Assembly (NCBI GenBank): GCA_002482415.1
Contig: DLFY01000262.1
Span: forward strand, 17,524 to 30,265
Source: Phycisphaerales bacterium UBA7708
Lineage (GTDB): Bacteria > Planctomycetota > Phycisphaerae > Sedimentisphaerales > Anaerohalosphaeraceae
Reading direction: 5' to 3'
Length of the DNA stretch: 12,742 bases
In this document: one piece after another, positions 5,522-12,742 of the stretch
Layout: each line of letters opens with the position of its first letter
Numbering within the stretch: the first letter of the stretch is position 1
Position numbers and translations under genes: made by a program
Notes under the pieces: generated by a model
The model's database searches: none
Told to the model about the DNA's origin: nothing
Seen by the model: the letters and a program-made list of their open reading frames with translations, nothing else

Positions 5522-6322
5522 ATGGGTCAGAAGACATCACCAGTCGGGTTCAGAACGGGCATAACGCTCGGATGGCAGAGTACGTGGTTCGCACCGAAAG
5601 CCAATTACGGCGAGTTTCTTATTGAAGATTATAAGATTCGCGAGTTCGTCGACAAGAAATTCAATCGGCAGCCTCCTTATGCTGCGGTTGCCAAGACTGA
5701 AATTGCACGAACCCGCAATGAGGTGAAAATCACACTTCATACCGCTCGCCCGGGCATGGTCATCGGTCCCCGTGGTGCGGAAGTGGACAAGCTTCGCGAA
5801 GAACTGGAGAACCTGATTGACCGCAAAGTCAGCGTCAATGTGATTGAAATCAAGGAACCCGCTCTGGATTCCAAGCTGGTTGCCGAAGGGATTTCGGAGC
5901 AGTTGAAAAAGCGTGCCTCATTCCGCCGCGTGATGAAGATGGCCTGTGAGAACGCGATGAATGCCGGAGCCAAGGGAGTCAAGATTATTATCGGCGGTCG
6001 CCTGGGCGGTGCTGAAATCGCCCGCAGCGAGGCCCAGAAATTGGGTTCCATACCGCTGCAGACACTGGATGCCAATGTGGATTACGGCGTAGCCACTGCG
6101 GTTACCACGTATGGCAGTATCGGCATCAAGGTCTGGATTTACAAAGGCAAATTCGGCGAAGAGATTATTCCGGTTTCGCGTCCGGCCGAACGCCGCCGTC
6201 CGCAGCGGAGCAAGAGCCGCAAGACCCGCCATGATGTCGCGCAGACTCGTACCGTAGCCGGCCAGGATGAGACCGACAGCGCAGATGCCGGCGACCAGGA
6301 CAATAGCACGGAAAACAGCTAA
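5522..6322 (+). CDS. rpsC: 30S ribosomal protein S3 with extended C-terminal tail
   Basis: S3 lies at the mRNA entry site and shares the ribosomal helicase activity with S4 and S5. The start MGQKTSPVGFRTGI is typical. The KH domain has its GxxG loop as IGPRG (81-85). The basic residues linked to helicase function in E. coli are kept in FRRVMK (134-139), and GGRLGGAEIARSE (158-170) marks the C-terminal domain. The 266-residue length exceeds the common 210-235. The extra tail is basic at 221-236 and acidic with Ser/Thr/Asn at 248-266, and is probably disordered. It lies 21 bp after rplV, with a weak ribosome binding site. Confidence 0.97.
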   Translation: MGQKTSPVGFRTGITLGWQSTWFAPKANYGEFLIEDYKIREFVDKKFNRQPPYAAVAKTEIARTRNEVKITLHTARPGMVIGPRGAEVDKLREELENLIDRKVSVNVIEIKEPALDSKLVAEGISEQLKKRASFRRVMKMACENAMNAGAKGVKIIIGGRLGGAEIARSEAQKLGSIPLQTLDANVDYGVATAVTTYGSIGIKVWIYKGKFGEEIIPVSRPAERRRPQRSKSRKTRHDVAQTRTVAGQDETDSADAGDQDNSTENS

Positions 6323-6354
6323 TCGCAACACAGATACGATAGAGGGAAGTACTT

Positions 6355-6777
6355 ATGGCTTTAATGCCCAAAAGAGTTAAATATCGCAAGCAGATGCGCG
6401 GCCGAATGCACGGCAATGCCTGTCGATGCAATTATGTCGCTTTCGGAGAATACGGCCTGCAGGCTGTGGAAGGCAGCTGGATTACCGGCCGGCAGATTGA
6501 AGCCGGTCGTGTGGCCGCCACACACTTTCTGCATCGCGAAGGCAAAGTGTATATCCGGATATTTCCCAACCATTCCTATTCGGCCAAACCGCTCGAAACC
6601 CGTATGGGTAAGGGTAAAGCCGAAATCGAAGGCTGGGTAGCCCGCGTCAAACCCGGAACGGTGATGTTTGAAATCGGCGGCGTGGATGAGCAGGTAGCCA
6701 AACTTGCGTTGCTCCGCGTAGCTCACAAGATGCCTATTAAATGTCGCCTGGTCACACGGCGGCATGCTCTCGGATAA
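6355..6777 (+). CDS. rplP: 50S ribosomal protein L16
   Basis: L16 helps position A-site tRNA and completes 50S assembly. The 140-residue product has [16 protein letters not shown] at the start, [17 protein letters not shown] (28-44), [23 protein letters not shown] (67-89) and a normal end. Arg83 matches the arginine that is hydroxylated in E. coli (Arg81). The segment NACRCN (21-26) has two cysteines where the family more often has lysine and glycine. A strong ribosome binding site AGAGGGAAG (6341-6349) precedes the ATG. Confidence 0.98.
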   Translation: MALMPKRVKYRKQMRGRMHGNACRCNYVAFGEYGLQAVEGSWITGRQIEAGRVAATHFLHREGKVYIRIFPNHSYSAKPLETRMGKGKAEIEGWVARVKPGTVMFEIGGVDEQVAKLALLRVAHKMPIKCRLVTRRHALG

Positions 6778-6789
6778 GAAAGGAATACT

Positions 6790-6984
6790 ATGAAGTCTTC
6801 GCAAATCCGCGATCTGAGAAATGATGAACGCCAGGAAAAGCTCCTGGACCTGAATAAGAAGTTGTATGAACTTCGTTGTCAGGCGGTCACGGAAAATCTT
6901 CCTAACCGTCATGCGATTCGCAATATTCGCAGGGATATTGCCCGCATCAAGACGTTCATACGTCAGGATCAAATTAAAGGCTGA
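6790..6984 (+). CDS. rpmC: 50S ribosomal protein L29
   Basis: L29 is a small helical-hairpin protein beside L23 at the exit tunnel. The 64-residue product has the two-helix pattern: SSQIRDLRNDERQEKLLDLNKKLYELRCQ, then the turn at VTENLPNRHAIRNIRRDIARIKTFI. The length is normal. AAAGGAA (6779-6785) gives a good ribosome binding site. It follows rplP by 12 bp, and a 63-bp gap follows before rpsQ. Confidence 0.95.
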   Translation: MKSSQIRDLRNDERQEKLLDLNKKLYELRCQAVTENLPNRHAIRNIRRDIARIKTFIRQDQIKG

Positions 6985-7047
6985 GCGATTGAAGAATAAA
7001 CCAATTTCGCCTTACTGCTGGCGGACCAGGTGATACAAAGGTTGAAC

Positions 7048-7308
7048 ATGGAAAAAGAAAAAGTAAAAACACAGCGTGCCGTGGTCATCGGCAAAAGCAC
7101 CGACAAGACCATTAAGGTCCAGATTGATTTCCTGGCGCGTCATCCCAAGTATGGAAAATTCCTTCGCCGCCGGACACGGCTGGCCGTTGATGATCCCAAG
7201 AATCTGGCCGCGGTGGGTGATGTGGTGGAAATTACAGAGTGCAGACCCATCAGCAAGAATAAAAGCTGGCGTCTGTTGAACGTGGTTCAAAAGGCTGTCG
7301 TAGAATAA
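7048..7308 (+). CDS. rpsQ: 30S ribosomal protein S17
   Basis: S17 is a primary-binding OB-fold protein of the 30S body. The 86-residue protein shows KTQRAVVIGKSTDKTIKVQID, the HPKYGKFLRRRTRLAVDDP segment, and VGDVVEITECRPISKNKSWRLL, all typical. The ATG at 7048 is preferred to an in-frame GTG at 7030 because AAAGG (7037-7041) is 6 bases upstream and the family starts here. Its stop overlaps the rplN ribosome binding site. Confidence 0.97.
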   Translation: MEKEKVKTQRAVVIGKSTDKTIKVQIDFLARHPKYGKFLRRRTRLAVDDPKNLAAVGDVVEITECRPISKNKSWRLLNVVQKAVVE

Positions 7309-7318
7309 AGGGTGAGCC

Positions 7319-7708
7319 GTGATACAGCAAGAAACAATGTTGGAAATCGCCGATAACAGCGGTGTCAAAGAAGCGCAATGTATTCGCGTTCTCGGCAAGA
7401 GCAGCGCACGAAAAGGCAAATATACCCGGGTTACCGCATCGGTCGGTGATATTGTCTGCGTGGCAATCAAGAAGTACCTGCCGAGCTGCCAGTTGGATCG
7501 AAAAAAAGTATATAAATGTGTTATAGTACGCACCAAATTTCCGGTCCGTCGTCCGGATGGCAGCTATGTTCGCTTTGACAGCAACGCGGCGGTCATTATC
7601 GACGCCGAAAACAATCCGATCGGAACACGTATCTTCGGTGCGGTGCCGAGAGAACTGCGTGACAAGAACTTTATGAAAATTATTTCGCTGGCCAGTGAAG
7701 TAGTCTAA
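7319..7708 (+). CDS. rplN: 50S ribosomal protein L14 (GTG start)
   Basis: L14 lies on the 50S face toward the small subunit, next to L19. The start is GTG at 7319, giving [26 protein letters not shown], which aligns with the family from the first residue. The ATG at 7337 would cut off the conserved MIQ-xx-T opening. AAGGG (7308-7312) is 6 bases upstream. Further blocks are VVRTKFP-like [25 protein letters not shown] and [29 protein letters not shown]. At 129 residues it is about six longer than E. coli L14, due to a loop at roughly residues 28-41 ([14 protein letters not shown]). Confidence 0.97.
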   Translation: MIQQETMLEIADNSGVKEAQCIRVLGKSSARKGKYTRVTASVGDIVCVAIKKYLPSCQLDRKKVYKCVIVRTKFPVRRPDGSYVRFDSNAAVIIDAENNPIGTRIFGAVPRELRDKNFMKIISLASEVV

Positions 7709-7730
7709 GGCCTGTGTCAGGATAACAGAT

Positions 7731-8066
7731 ATGGCAATGCATGTTAAAAAAGGCGATACAGTAAAGGTCATTTCCGGAGACAGCCGGGGCGTAACCGGCA
7801 AAATCCTGCGGGTCATTCCGGACAAGGAACGTGTGGTTGTGGAAGGTGTGAACCTGGCTTACAAGCATGTCCGTCCGTCGCAGAAGAATCCGCAGGGCGG
7901 ACGTATTCGCGTGGAAAAACCCATTCATATCAGCAATGTGCTGCCGCTGGACCCGAAAACGGGCAAAGGCACGCGGATTCGCATGGCCGTGGATGGAAAG
8001 TCCAAGAAACGCGTCTCCAGGGCCGGCAACGAAATCAGTGTTGTGACCAAGGCAAAGAAAAAGTAA
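7731..8066 (+). CDS. rplX: 50S ribosomal protein L24
   Basis: L24 starts 50S assembly and sits near the tunnel exit. The 111-residue protein opens with a KOW motif (VKKGDTVKVISGDSRGVTGKI), followed by VVVEGVNLAYKHVRPSQKNPQGGRI and the IHISNVLPLDPKTGKGTRI segment. It ends in a basic tail KAKKK. AGGA (7719-7722) is 8 bases before the ATG. The gap to rplN is 22 bp, and rplE follows after 14 bp. Confidence 0.97.
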   Translation: MAMHVKKGDTVKVISGDSRGVTGKILRVIPDKERVVVEGVNLAYKHVRPSQKNPQGGRIRVEKPIHISNVLPLDPKTGKGTRIRMAVDGKSKKRVSRAGNEISVVTKAKKK

Positions 8067-8080
8067 CGAGAAGGTAAATT

Positions 8081-8620
8081 ATGGCTCGCTTAAAAGATTT
8101 ATATAAAAGCAAGATAGCGGCTTCGCTCAAAGAGAAGTATGGCTATTCAACCGTGATGGCGGTTCCCCGGCTTCAGAAGATAGTGGTCTCCATGGGTTTG
8201 GGCAAGGCCATTCAGGACAAGAAGTTCCTGGATCTTGCAATCAAGGATATGACCACCATTACCGGACAAAAGCCGCAGGTCTGCAAGGCCAAAAAGAGTG
8301 TGTCGAACTTCAAAGTGCGTGAAGGCGACAAGACCGGCCTGAAAGTCACCCTTCGCAAGGACCGGATGTATGAGTTTCTGGATCGCCTGATTAACCTTGC
8401 GATTCCCCGCGTCAAGGACTTTCGCGGCTTAAGCCCGCATGGTTTTGACGGCATGGGCAACTACTCGATGGGTCTGGACGAACAAAGCGTGTTTCCGGAA
8501 ATTGATCCGGCCAAGATAGAACATCAGCAGGGTATGAATATTACCTTTGTAACCAGCGCCAAAACGAACGATGAAGGCCGGGAACTGCTGCGGTTGTTTG
8601 GGATGCCGTTCAAGTCCTGA
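8081..8620 (+). CDS. rplE: 50S ribosomal protein L5
   Basis: L5 binds 5S rRNA in the central protuberance and contacts P-site tRNA. The 179-residue product has the family length. Recognisable blocks are MAVPRLQKIVVSMGLG (25-40), TGQKPQVCKAKKSVSNFKVREG (61-82), VTLRKDRMYEFLDRLINLAIPRVKDFRGL and DGMGNYSMGLDEQSVFPEI. It ends TSAKTNDEGRELLRLFGMPF. GAGAAGG (8068-8074) precedes the ATG by 6 bases. Confidence 0.98.
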   Translation: MARLKDLYKSKIAASLKEKYGYSTVMAVPRLQKIVVSMGLGKAIQDKKFLDLAIKDMTTITGQKPQVCKAKKSVSNFKVREGDKTGLKVTLRKDRMYEFLDRLINLAIPRVKDFRGLSPHGFDGMGNYSMGLDEQSVFPEIDPAKIEHQQGMNITFVTSAKTNDEGRELLRLFGMPFKS

Positions 8621-8654
8621 ACCGGAAAACAAGAGAAGATAATTGGAGTAAAGT

Positions 8655-8840
8655 ATGGCAACCAAGGCATGGGAAAACAAAGCCGCAAAGAAACCAAAAT
8701 ATAAAAGCCGCGGATACACACGCTGCCAGATTTGCGGGCGTGCCAGGGCGGTGTACAGGAAGTTTAAAATCTGCCGCGTCTGCTTCCGCAAGATGGCGAA
8801 CGAAGGCAAGATTCCGGGCGTCAAGAAGGCCAGTTGGTAA
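8655..8840 (+). CDS. rpsN: 30S ribosomal protein S14, zinc-binding type
   Basis: S14 completes the 30S head. The 61-residue product is the short, zinc-ribbon form. Cysteines lie at 24, 27, 40 and 43 (CQIC and CRVC), with [18 protein letters not shown] between and after, and it ends IPGVKKASW. The zinc-free, ~100-residue form seen in E. coli is not present. GGAG (8645-8648) is 6 bases before the ATG. The following 44-bp gap is rich in A and C and shows no structure. Confidence 0.98.
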   Translation: MATKAWENKAAKKPKYKSRGYTRCQICGRARAVYRKFKICRVCFRKMANEGKIPGVKKASW

Positions 8841-8884
8841 GAAACAAAACAAAACAACAGTAACAACCGTTTGGAGTAGATTGA

Positions 8885-9283
8885 ATGAGTCTGAGTGATC
8901 CGATTGCGGATATGCTGACAAGAATCCGGAACGCCGGCAGAGTCGGCCGTCAGGAAGTCAAAGTGCCCAGCAGCAAAGTGTGCCAGGGGGTTGCTTCCGT
9001 GTTGAAAGAGGAAGGCTTCATCAGCGATTTTGACCGGATTGATGACGGTAAGCAGGGATTGCTGCGAATTCGCCTGAAATATTCACCCAGCGGTGATCAT
9101 CTGATCAGCGAGGTCAAGCGGGTCAGCAAGCCCGGTCGCAGAATCTACTGCAGCGTGGATGAGTTGCCCAAAGTGCTCGGTGGACTTGGAATTTCCATCG
9201 TGTCCACCAGCAAGGGAATCTTAAGCAATAGAGGATGCCGCAAGGAAAATGTCGGCGGCGAAATTATTTGTACGGTGAGCTAA
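8885..9283 (+). CDS. rpsH: 30S ribosomal protein S8
   Basis: S8 binds helix 21 of 16S rRNA and, in E. coli, represses the spc operon at the rplE region. No copy of that site was looked for beyond a visual scan. The 132-residue protein begins SLSDPIADMLTRIRNAGRVG and has VPSSKVCQGVASVLKEEGFI. It ends with GLGISIVSTSKGILSNRGCRKENVGGEIICTVS, where the commonly aromatic last residue is serine. GGAG (8873-8876) is 8 bases upstream. The stop codon touches the rplF start. Confidence 0.97.
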   Translation: MSLSDPIADMLTRIRNAGRVGRQEVKVPSSKVCQGVASVLKEEGFISDFDRIDDGKQGLLRIRLKYSPSGDHLISEVKRVSKPGRRIYCSVDELPKVLGGLGISIVSTSKGILSNRGCRKENVGGEIICTVS

Positions 9284-9856
9284 ATGAGTCGCATAGGAAA
9301 AAAACCAATACCAGTTCCGGCCGGCGTCAAGATTGAACACAGCGGTACTTCCTTCAAGGCCACCGGCCCCAAGGGTACGCTCCAGATGAACATTCATCCG
9401 GATATCGCGGTCAGCGTGGAAAACAACCAGATCGTGGTGTCCAACGATGATGCCAATAACCGACAGAAAAAGGCTCTGCATGGAACCACGCGGGCGCTGA
9501 TCCAGAATATGATGGTTGGCGTGTCCAAGGGGTATCAGCGGGATATGCAGATATTCGGTACCGGTTATAACGTCAAAGAGCAGGGCGGCAAGCTTGTTTT
9601 GACCGTCGGGTACTGCAATACCGTGGAAGTCCCGATTCCCAAAACTGTGAAAGTGGAAATCAAAGTGGCGGCAACCAAAGGTAATGAAACCCCGGCTGTC
9701 TTCACAGTCAGCAGTGCCGATAAGCATGCTCTCGGGCAGTTTACCTCGAATGTGCGCCGCGTGCGTCCCCCCGAGCCGTATCAGGGCAAGGGTATTCGTT
9801 ATGCGGATGAGCACGTGGTACGCAAAGAAGGCAAGGCGCTGGCTTCCGGCGGTTAA
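9284..9856 (+). CDS. rplF: 50S ribosomal protein L6
   Basis: L6 lies near the sarcin-ricin loop, where elongation factors dock. The 190-residue protein has MSRIGKKPIPVPAGVKIEH, GTTRALIQNMMVGVSKGY, GTGYNVKEQGGKLVLTVGY and the C-terminal RRVRPPEPYQGKGIRYADEHV. It is some 13 residues longer than E. coli L6, partly in the segment KVAATKGNETPAVFTV. The ATG follows the rpsH stop with no gap and there is little independent Shine-Dalgarno (GGTG), so translational coupling to rpsH is likely. Confidence 0.97.
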   Translation: MSRIGKKPIPVPAGVKIEHSGTSFKATGPKGTLQMNIHPDIAVSVENNQIVVSNDDANNRQKKALHGTTRALIQNMMVGVSKGYQRDMQIFGTGYNVKEQGGKLVLTVGYCNTVEVPIPKTVKVEIKVAATKGNETPAVFTVSSADKHALGQFTSNVRRVRPPEPYQGKGIRYADEHVVRKEGKALASGG

Positions 9857-9926
9857 TCAACCGGTGCAGATGACAGGATTTATTCACGGCCTGACAGCCG
9901 CTTGAAATAATACAGGAAATAATGAT

Positions 9927-10292
9927 ATGCTCAGAGATAGAATTCAAAAAACGAAATCCCGCCGCGATTGGCGGTCCCGGTCAAAAGTGTTCGGTATGCC
10001 CGATCGCCCGCGCCTGGTGGTGTTCCGTTCCGGCCGTCACATTTATGCCCAGATTATCGATGATGTGGCGGGATTAACACTGGCTTCGGCAAGTACCCTG
10101 GCCAAGGGAGTCAAGGAAACGCTGAAAAAGACCGGAAACAAAGACGCCGCAGCAACGGTTGGTTCAGCTCTGGCCAAACGGGCAATGGAAGTCGGCATCA
10201 AGGCGGTTTGTTTTGACCGTAACGGATACAAGTATCATGGACGCGTCAAGTCTCTGGCTGATGCGGCACGCAAGGCTGGACTGGCATTTTAA
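9927..10292 (+). CDS. rplR: 50S ribosomal protein L18
   Basis: L18 carries 5S rRNA to the 50S subunit together with L5. The 121-residue product has the basic N-terminus [21 protein letters not shown], then [30 protein letters not shown], and the end [30 protein letters not shown] (9914-9918) is 8 bases before the ATG. The 70-bp gap after rplF has only short 4-5 bp stems. Confidence 0.98.
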   Translation: MLRDRIQKTKSRRDWRSRSKVFGMPDRPRLVVFRSGRHIYAQIIDDVAGLTLASASTLAKGVKETLKKTGNKDAAATVGSALAKRAMEVGIKAVCFDRNGYKYHGRVKSLADAARKAGLAF

Positions 10293-10338
10293 TCGTAATA
10301 GATAAACCATAACAGGTTTTTGATAACGGAGAGCAAAG

Positions 10339-10845
10339 TTGGCTGAGGAAGCAATCAGAACAGAAATGCACGGCGAGCAGCCGCTGGAAGAGACTGTGGT
10401 TAAGGTCTATCGTAACGCCAAGGTTGTCAAAGGCGGCAGACGCTTCAGCTTCGCGGCTCTGGTCGTAGTAGGGGATCGTAACGGGACCGTCGGGTATGGT
10501 TATGCCAAGGCAAATGAAGTGCCCCCGGCCGTGGAAAAGGCGATCAAAGACGCCAAGAAGAATTTGAAGAGAATTACAGTGGTGAATGATACCCTCCCGC
10601 ATGAGGTTCGAGGCAAATGCCGTGCGACGGATGTGATTATGCTGCCGGCCGGTCCTGGAACAGGCGTCATTGCCGGATCCAGTGCTCGTGCGATGCTGGA
10701 ATTGGCGGGTGTTCGCAATGTGCTGACCAAGGTGTACGGCAGCCGTTCACCCAAGAACGTGGTCAAGGCCGTTATGGCCGGGCTGGTAAAGCTCCAGAAC
10801 AAAGAAACAATCGAAGCTCTTCGCGGCGTACAGATTGAAGCTTAA
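10339..10845 (+). CDS. rpsE: 30S ribosomal protein S5 (TTG start)
   Basis: S5 affects decoding fidelity and shares in the mRNA helicase at the entry site. The 168-residue product contains VVKVYRNAKVVKGGRRFSFAALVVVGDRNGTVGYGYAKANEV, ATDVIMLPAGPGTGVIAGSSARAMLELAG and VYGSRSPKNVVKAVMAGL, all diagnostic. The best start is TTG at 10339 (M-AEEAIRTEM), with GGAG (10328-10331) 7 bases upstream. The next ATG, at 10366, lacks such a site. The gene normally following, rpmD (L30), is missing and rplO begins 20 bp on. Confidence 0.96.
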   Translation: MAEEAIRTEMHGEQPLEETVVKVYRNAKVVKGGRRFSFAALVVVGDRNGTVGYGYAKANEVPPAVEKAIKDAKKNLKRITVVNDTLPHEVRGKCRATDVIMLPAGPGTGVIAGSSARAMLELAGVRNVLTKVYGSRSPKNVVKAVMAGLVKLQNKETIEALRGVQIEA

Positions 10846-10865
10846 AAAAGGACGTGAGTGCGATT

Positions 10866-11315
10866 ATGTATATGCATGAAATTACTGCAATAGCCGGAGC
10901 GTATAAGAAACGCAAACGGGTTGGACGCGGCAAAGGCAGCGGACACGGCAAGACCTGCGGACGCGGTCACAAAGGTGACGGCAGCCGTTCGGGATTTGCT
11001 CTGCCGCTGACGTATGAAGGCGGACAGATGCCTCTGTTCCGTCGTCTCCCCAAGCGGGGCTTTAACAATGCCAATTTTACAACCCGCTATGAAGTCGTTA
11101 ATGTATCGCAGTTGGAAAGACTGTTCGAAGACGGTGCCGCAGTCGGCGTACAGGAACTGTATGTCGCCGGATTACTCGACAGCCAGGCCAGCCGCGTGAA
11201 GATTTTAGGCGATGGCGAATTGACCAAAAAATTAAACGTATCGGCCCATAAGTTCAGCAAGAGTGCCGAGCAAAAAATATCCGGCTGCGGTGGTACGATT
11301 AAAGTCGTAGCCTGA
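10866..11315 (+). CDS. rplO: 50S ribosomal protein L15
   Basis: L15 is a late-assembly 50S protein with a long basic extension. The product of 149 residues has HEITAIAGAYKKRKRVGRG, GSGHGKTCGRGHKGDGSRSG, the typical YEGGQMPLFRRLPKRGF, and the C-terminal VSAHKFSKSAEQKISGCGG. Starts at 10854 (GTG), 10866 (ATG) and 10872 (ATG) are in frame. I chose 10866 because the family begins at about M-x-H-E and the GTG is only one base from AAGGA (10848-10852). The SD spacing to 10866 is long (13 bases), so the start is uncertain by a few codons. Confidence 0.96.
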   Translation: MYMHEITAIAGAYKKRKRVGRGKGSGHGKTCGRGHKGDGSRSGFALPLTYEGGQMPLFRRLPKRGFNNANFTTRYEVVNVSQLERLFEDGAAVGVQELYVAGLLDSQASRVKILGDGELTKKLNVSAHKFSKSAEQKISGCGGTIKVVA

Positions 11316-11341
11316 GAATCATAACGGAAAAGGATTTTCAG

Positions 11342-12679
11342 ATGCTGGGAACATTTGTCAATATCTTCAAGATACCGGATCTTCGGAACAAGATTCTGTT
11401 CACGGTGGCTTTGCTGTGCATCTATCGGATCGGCTTCTATATCCCGGTTCCGGGATTCAATCAGCTCGCCACTGCGGCACAGCAGCAGGGTGATAGTCCG
11501 CTCAGCCGGGCTACGGATTATCTGGAGATGTTTACCGGTGGAACGCTGAGCCGGAGCAGTCTGTTCGGCCTGGGTATTATGCCGTATATCTCGGCATCCA
11601 TTATTCTGATGCTGCTGGGTGAAGTGATTCCTTCGCTTCGCAAGCTTCGGCAGGAAGGGGCGACCGGCTACAAAAAAATACAGGAATACACCCGCTACCT
11701 GACGGTGCCGCTGTGCATCCTTCAGGCGATGATGTATATGCGAATGTCCTCTCTGGAGATATTTACCGGCATGAAAAGCCAGGCTATCATGATGGGGATT
11801 GTCGGTATGACGGCTGGCACGATGTTCCTGATGTGGCTGGGTGAACAGATAGATGAATATGGCATCGGAAACGGCATCAGTCTGTTGATTATGGCCGGCA
11901 TTCTGGCTCGCTTTCCCAAAGCGGTTATTGATGTCTGGAATAATACCACTTTCCAAATCGGCGGCTCGTCCAGTCAGTATGGTCCGGGAACGATTATTTT
12001 CCTGGTCGCAGCATTCGTATTTGTCGTTGCCGGTGCGATTCTGATTACACAGGGCCAGCGTCGGATACCGATTCAGCAGGCCAAGCAGATGCGCGGCCAT
12101 CGTATGTATGGCGGTCAGCGCCATTACCTTCCGCTGCGGGTCAATCATGGCGGCGTGATGCCCATCATCTTTGCGTCCAGCTTGATGATGTTCCCGCAGA
12201 TTATTCTGGGACAGGTAATGAATCATTTCCCCAATCTGTTTACCAATACATTATATAACGCGTTTAATCCGACCGCTTATACCTACAACGTGGTCTATAT
12301 TATCATGATTTTTGTCTTTGCGTTTTTCTGGACCACGGTTCAGTTTCAGCCCAAAGACATGGCCAAGAATCTCCGTGACCGCGGCAGCTTTATTCCCGGC
12401 CTGCGTCCCGGACAGCGAACCGCAGAATACCTGGAAACCGTGATGATTCGGATCACGTTCTTTGGTGCGGCGTTCCTGGCGATTATCGCGGTGATTCCGA
12501 GTGTGGTGTCGGGTATGCTGGGTGTAAATTATGTCGTAACGTCCTATCTGGGCGGCACGGGATTGTTGATTGTCGTCAGTGTGTCGCTGGATCTTGTCCA
12601 GCGGATTGAAGCGAACCTCTTGATGCGCAACTACGAAGGCTTCACGGATGCTGGACGAATCAAAGGAGCATACCGATGA
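11342..12679 (+). CDS. secY: Protein translocase channel subunit SecY
   Basis: SecY forms the inner-membrane channel of the Sec translocon. The 445-residue protein shows the ten-helix plan. It has helix 1 at about 17-37 followed by IPVPG, the helix 2 signature GLGIMPYISASII (76-88), GEQIDEYGIGNGISLLI (167-183), the cytosolic loop QGQRRIPIQQAKQMRG (237-252), LPLRVNHGGVMPIIFASS (263-280), and the ribosome/SecA-contacting loop FQPKDMAKNLRDRGSFIPGLRPG (335-357). It ends SLDLVQRIEANLLMRNYEGF plus a short basic tail. AAGGA precedes the ATG at a 7-base spacing. The stop overlaps the adk start. Confidence 0.98.
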   Translation: MLGTFVNIFKIPDLRNKILFTVALLCIYRIGFYIPVPGFNQLATAAQQQGDSPLSRATDYLEMFTGGTLSRSSLFGLGIMPYISASIILMLLGEVIPSLRKLRQEGATGYKKIQEYTRYLTVPLCILQAMMYMRMSSLEIFTGMKSQAIMMGIVGMTAGTMFLMWLGEQIDEYGIGNGISLLIMAGILARFPKAVIDVWNNTTFQIGGSSSQYGPGTIIFLVAAFVFVVAGAILITQGQRRIPIQQAKQMRGHRMYGGQRHYLPLRVNHGGVMPIIFASSLMMFPQIILGQVMNHFPNLFTNTLYNAFNPTAYTYNVVYIIMIFVFAFFWTTVQFQPKDMAKNLRDRGSFIPGLRPGQRTAEYLETVMIRITFFGAAFLAIIAVIPSVVSGMLGVNYVVTSYLGGTGLLIVVSVSLDLVQRIEANLLMRNYEGFTDAGRIKGAYR

Positions 12680-12742
12680 GACTGATTCTGCTCGGACCTC
12701 CCGGTGCCGGCAAGGGCACCCAGTGCAAACGCATCATTGACA
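12676..12742 (+). CDS. adk: Adenylate kinase, 5' end only
   Basis: Adenylate kinase interconverts ATP, AMP and ADP. Only 22 codons are in the window, reading MRLILLGPPGAGKGTQCKRI, which includes the complete P-loop GPPGAGKGT (7-15) in its adenylate-kinase form. The ATG shares ATGA with the secY stop (12676-12679), a sign of translational coupling. AAAGGAG (12662-12668), inside the secY coding end, is 7 bases upstream. Placement after secY is the common spc-operon arrangement. Confidence 0.95.
   Translation, partial: MRLILLGPPGAGKGTQCKRIID

Noticed and set aside
7008..7023. CGCC/GGCG hairpin in the rpmC-rpsQ gap
   Set aside because: A 4-bp stem with an 8-base loop is expected by chance, and there is no T-tract.
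9850..9900. Two short hairpins at the rplF end (CGGTT/AACCG over the stop, CGGC/GCCG at 9887-9900)
   Set aside because: The stems are only 4-5 bp and no T-tract follows, so a terminator or regulatory role is not supported.
9902..9926. TTGAAA and TAATGAT as an internal promoter before rplR
   Set aside because: The spacing is about 12 bp, too short for a sigma70 promoter.
11087..12226. 379-codon open frame on the minus strand
   Set aside because: It is antisense to rplO and secY, with no recognisable family and a His/Gln/Arg-rich composition typical of a shadow frame.

Overview
The window is a conserved bacterial ribosomal-protein locus read entirely on the + strand: the end of the str operon, the S10 operon and most of the spc operon, running into adk. 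The families point to Bacteria, and several traits together suggest Planctomycetota, perhaps class Phycisphaerae. These traits are a zinc-ribbon S14, no L30 gene between rpsE and rplO, no tuf between fusA and rpsJ, an EF-G resembling the spirochaete/planctomycete type, and lineage-specific additions to L22, L3, L14 and S3. The phylum call is inference from memory and no search was run.

Layout. Positions 1-1211 are the 3' part of fusA (EF-G, domains II-V). Positions 1212-1661 are a 450-bp gene-free region with a near-consensus sigma70-type promoter (TTGACA-N17-TATAGT) overlapping the fusA stop, a run of hairpins that looks like a structured RNA or leader, an A-tract/stem/T-tract terminator-like hairpin, and an AT-rich stretch with a weaker promoter candidate just before rpsJ. 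From 1662 the order is rpsJ, rplC, rplD, rplW, rplB, rpsS, rplV, rpsC, rplP, rpmC, rpsQ, rplN, rplX, rplE, rpsN, rpsH, rplF, rplR, rpsE, rplO, secY, adk (5' end only). The gaps after rpsJ are 0-78 bp and no convincing internal promoter or terminator was seen, so this is probably one transcription unit. It supplies 30S proteins, 50S proteins, the SecY translocon channel and adenylate kinase.

The most unusual gene is rplV. Its L22 domain is preceded in frame by about 72 residues that read like an XRE/Cro-type helix-turn-helix domain, and a 17-bp inverted repeat lies just upstream of its ribosome binding site. Together they suggest, without proving, a ribosomal protein with a built-in nucleic-acid-binding domain that could regulate its own operon. 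The second point of interest is the promoter-plus-structured-RNA unit between fusA and rpsJ, in the place where tuf usually lies. All other genes look intact and ordinary, with mild family variations noted in each entry.
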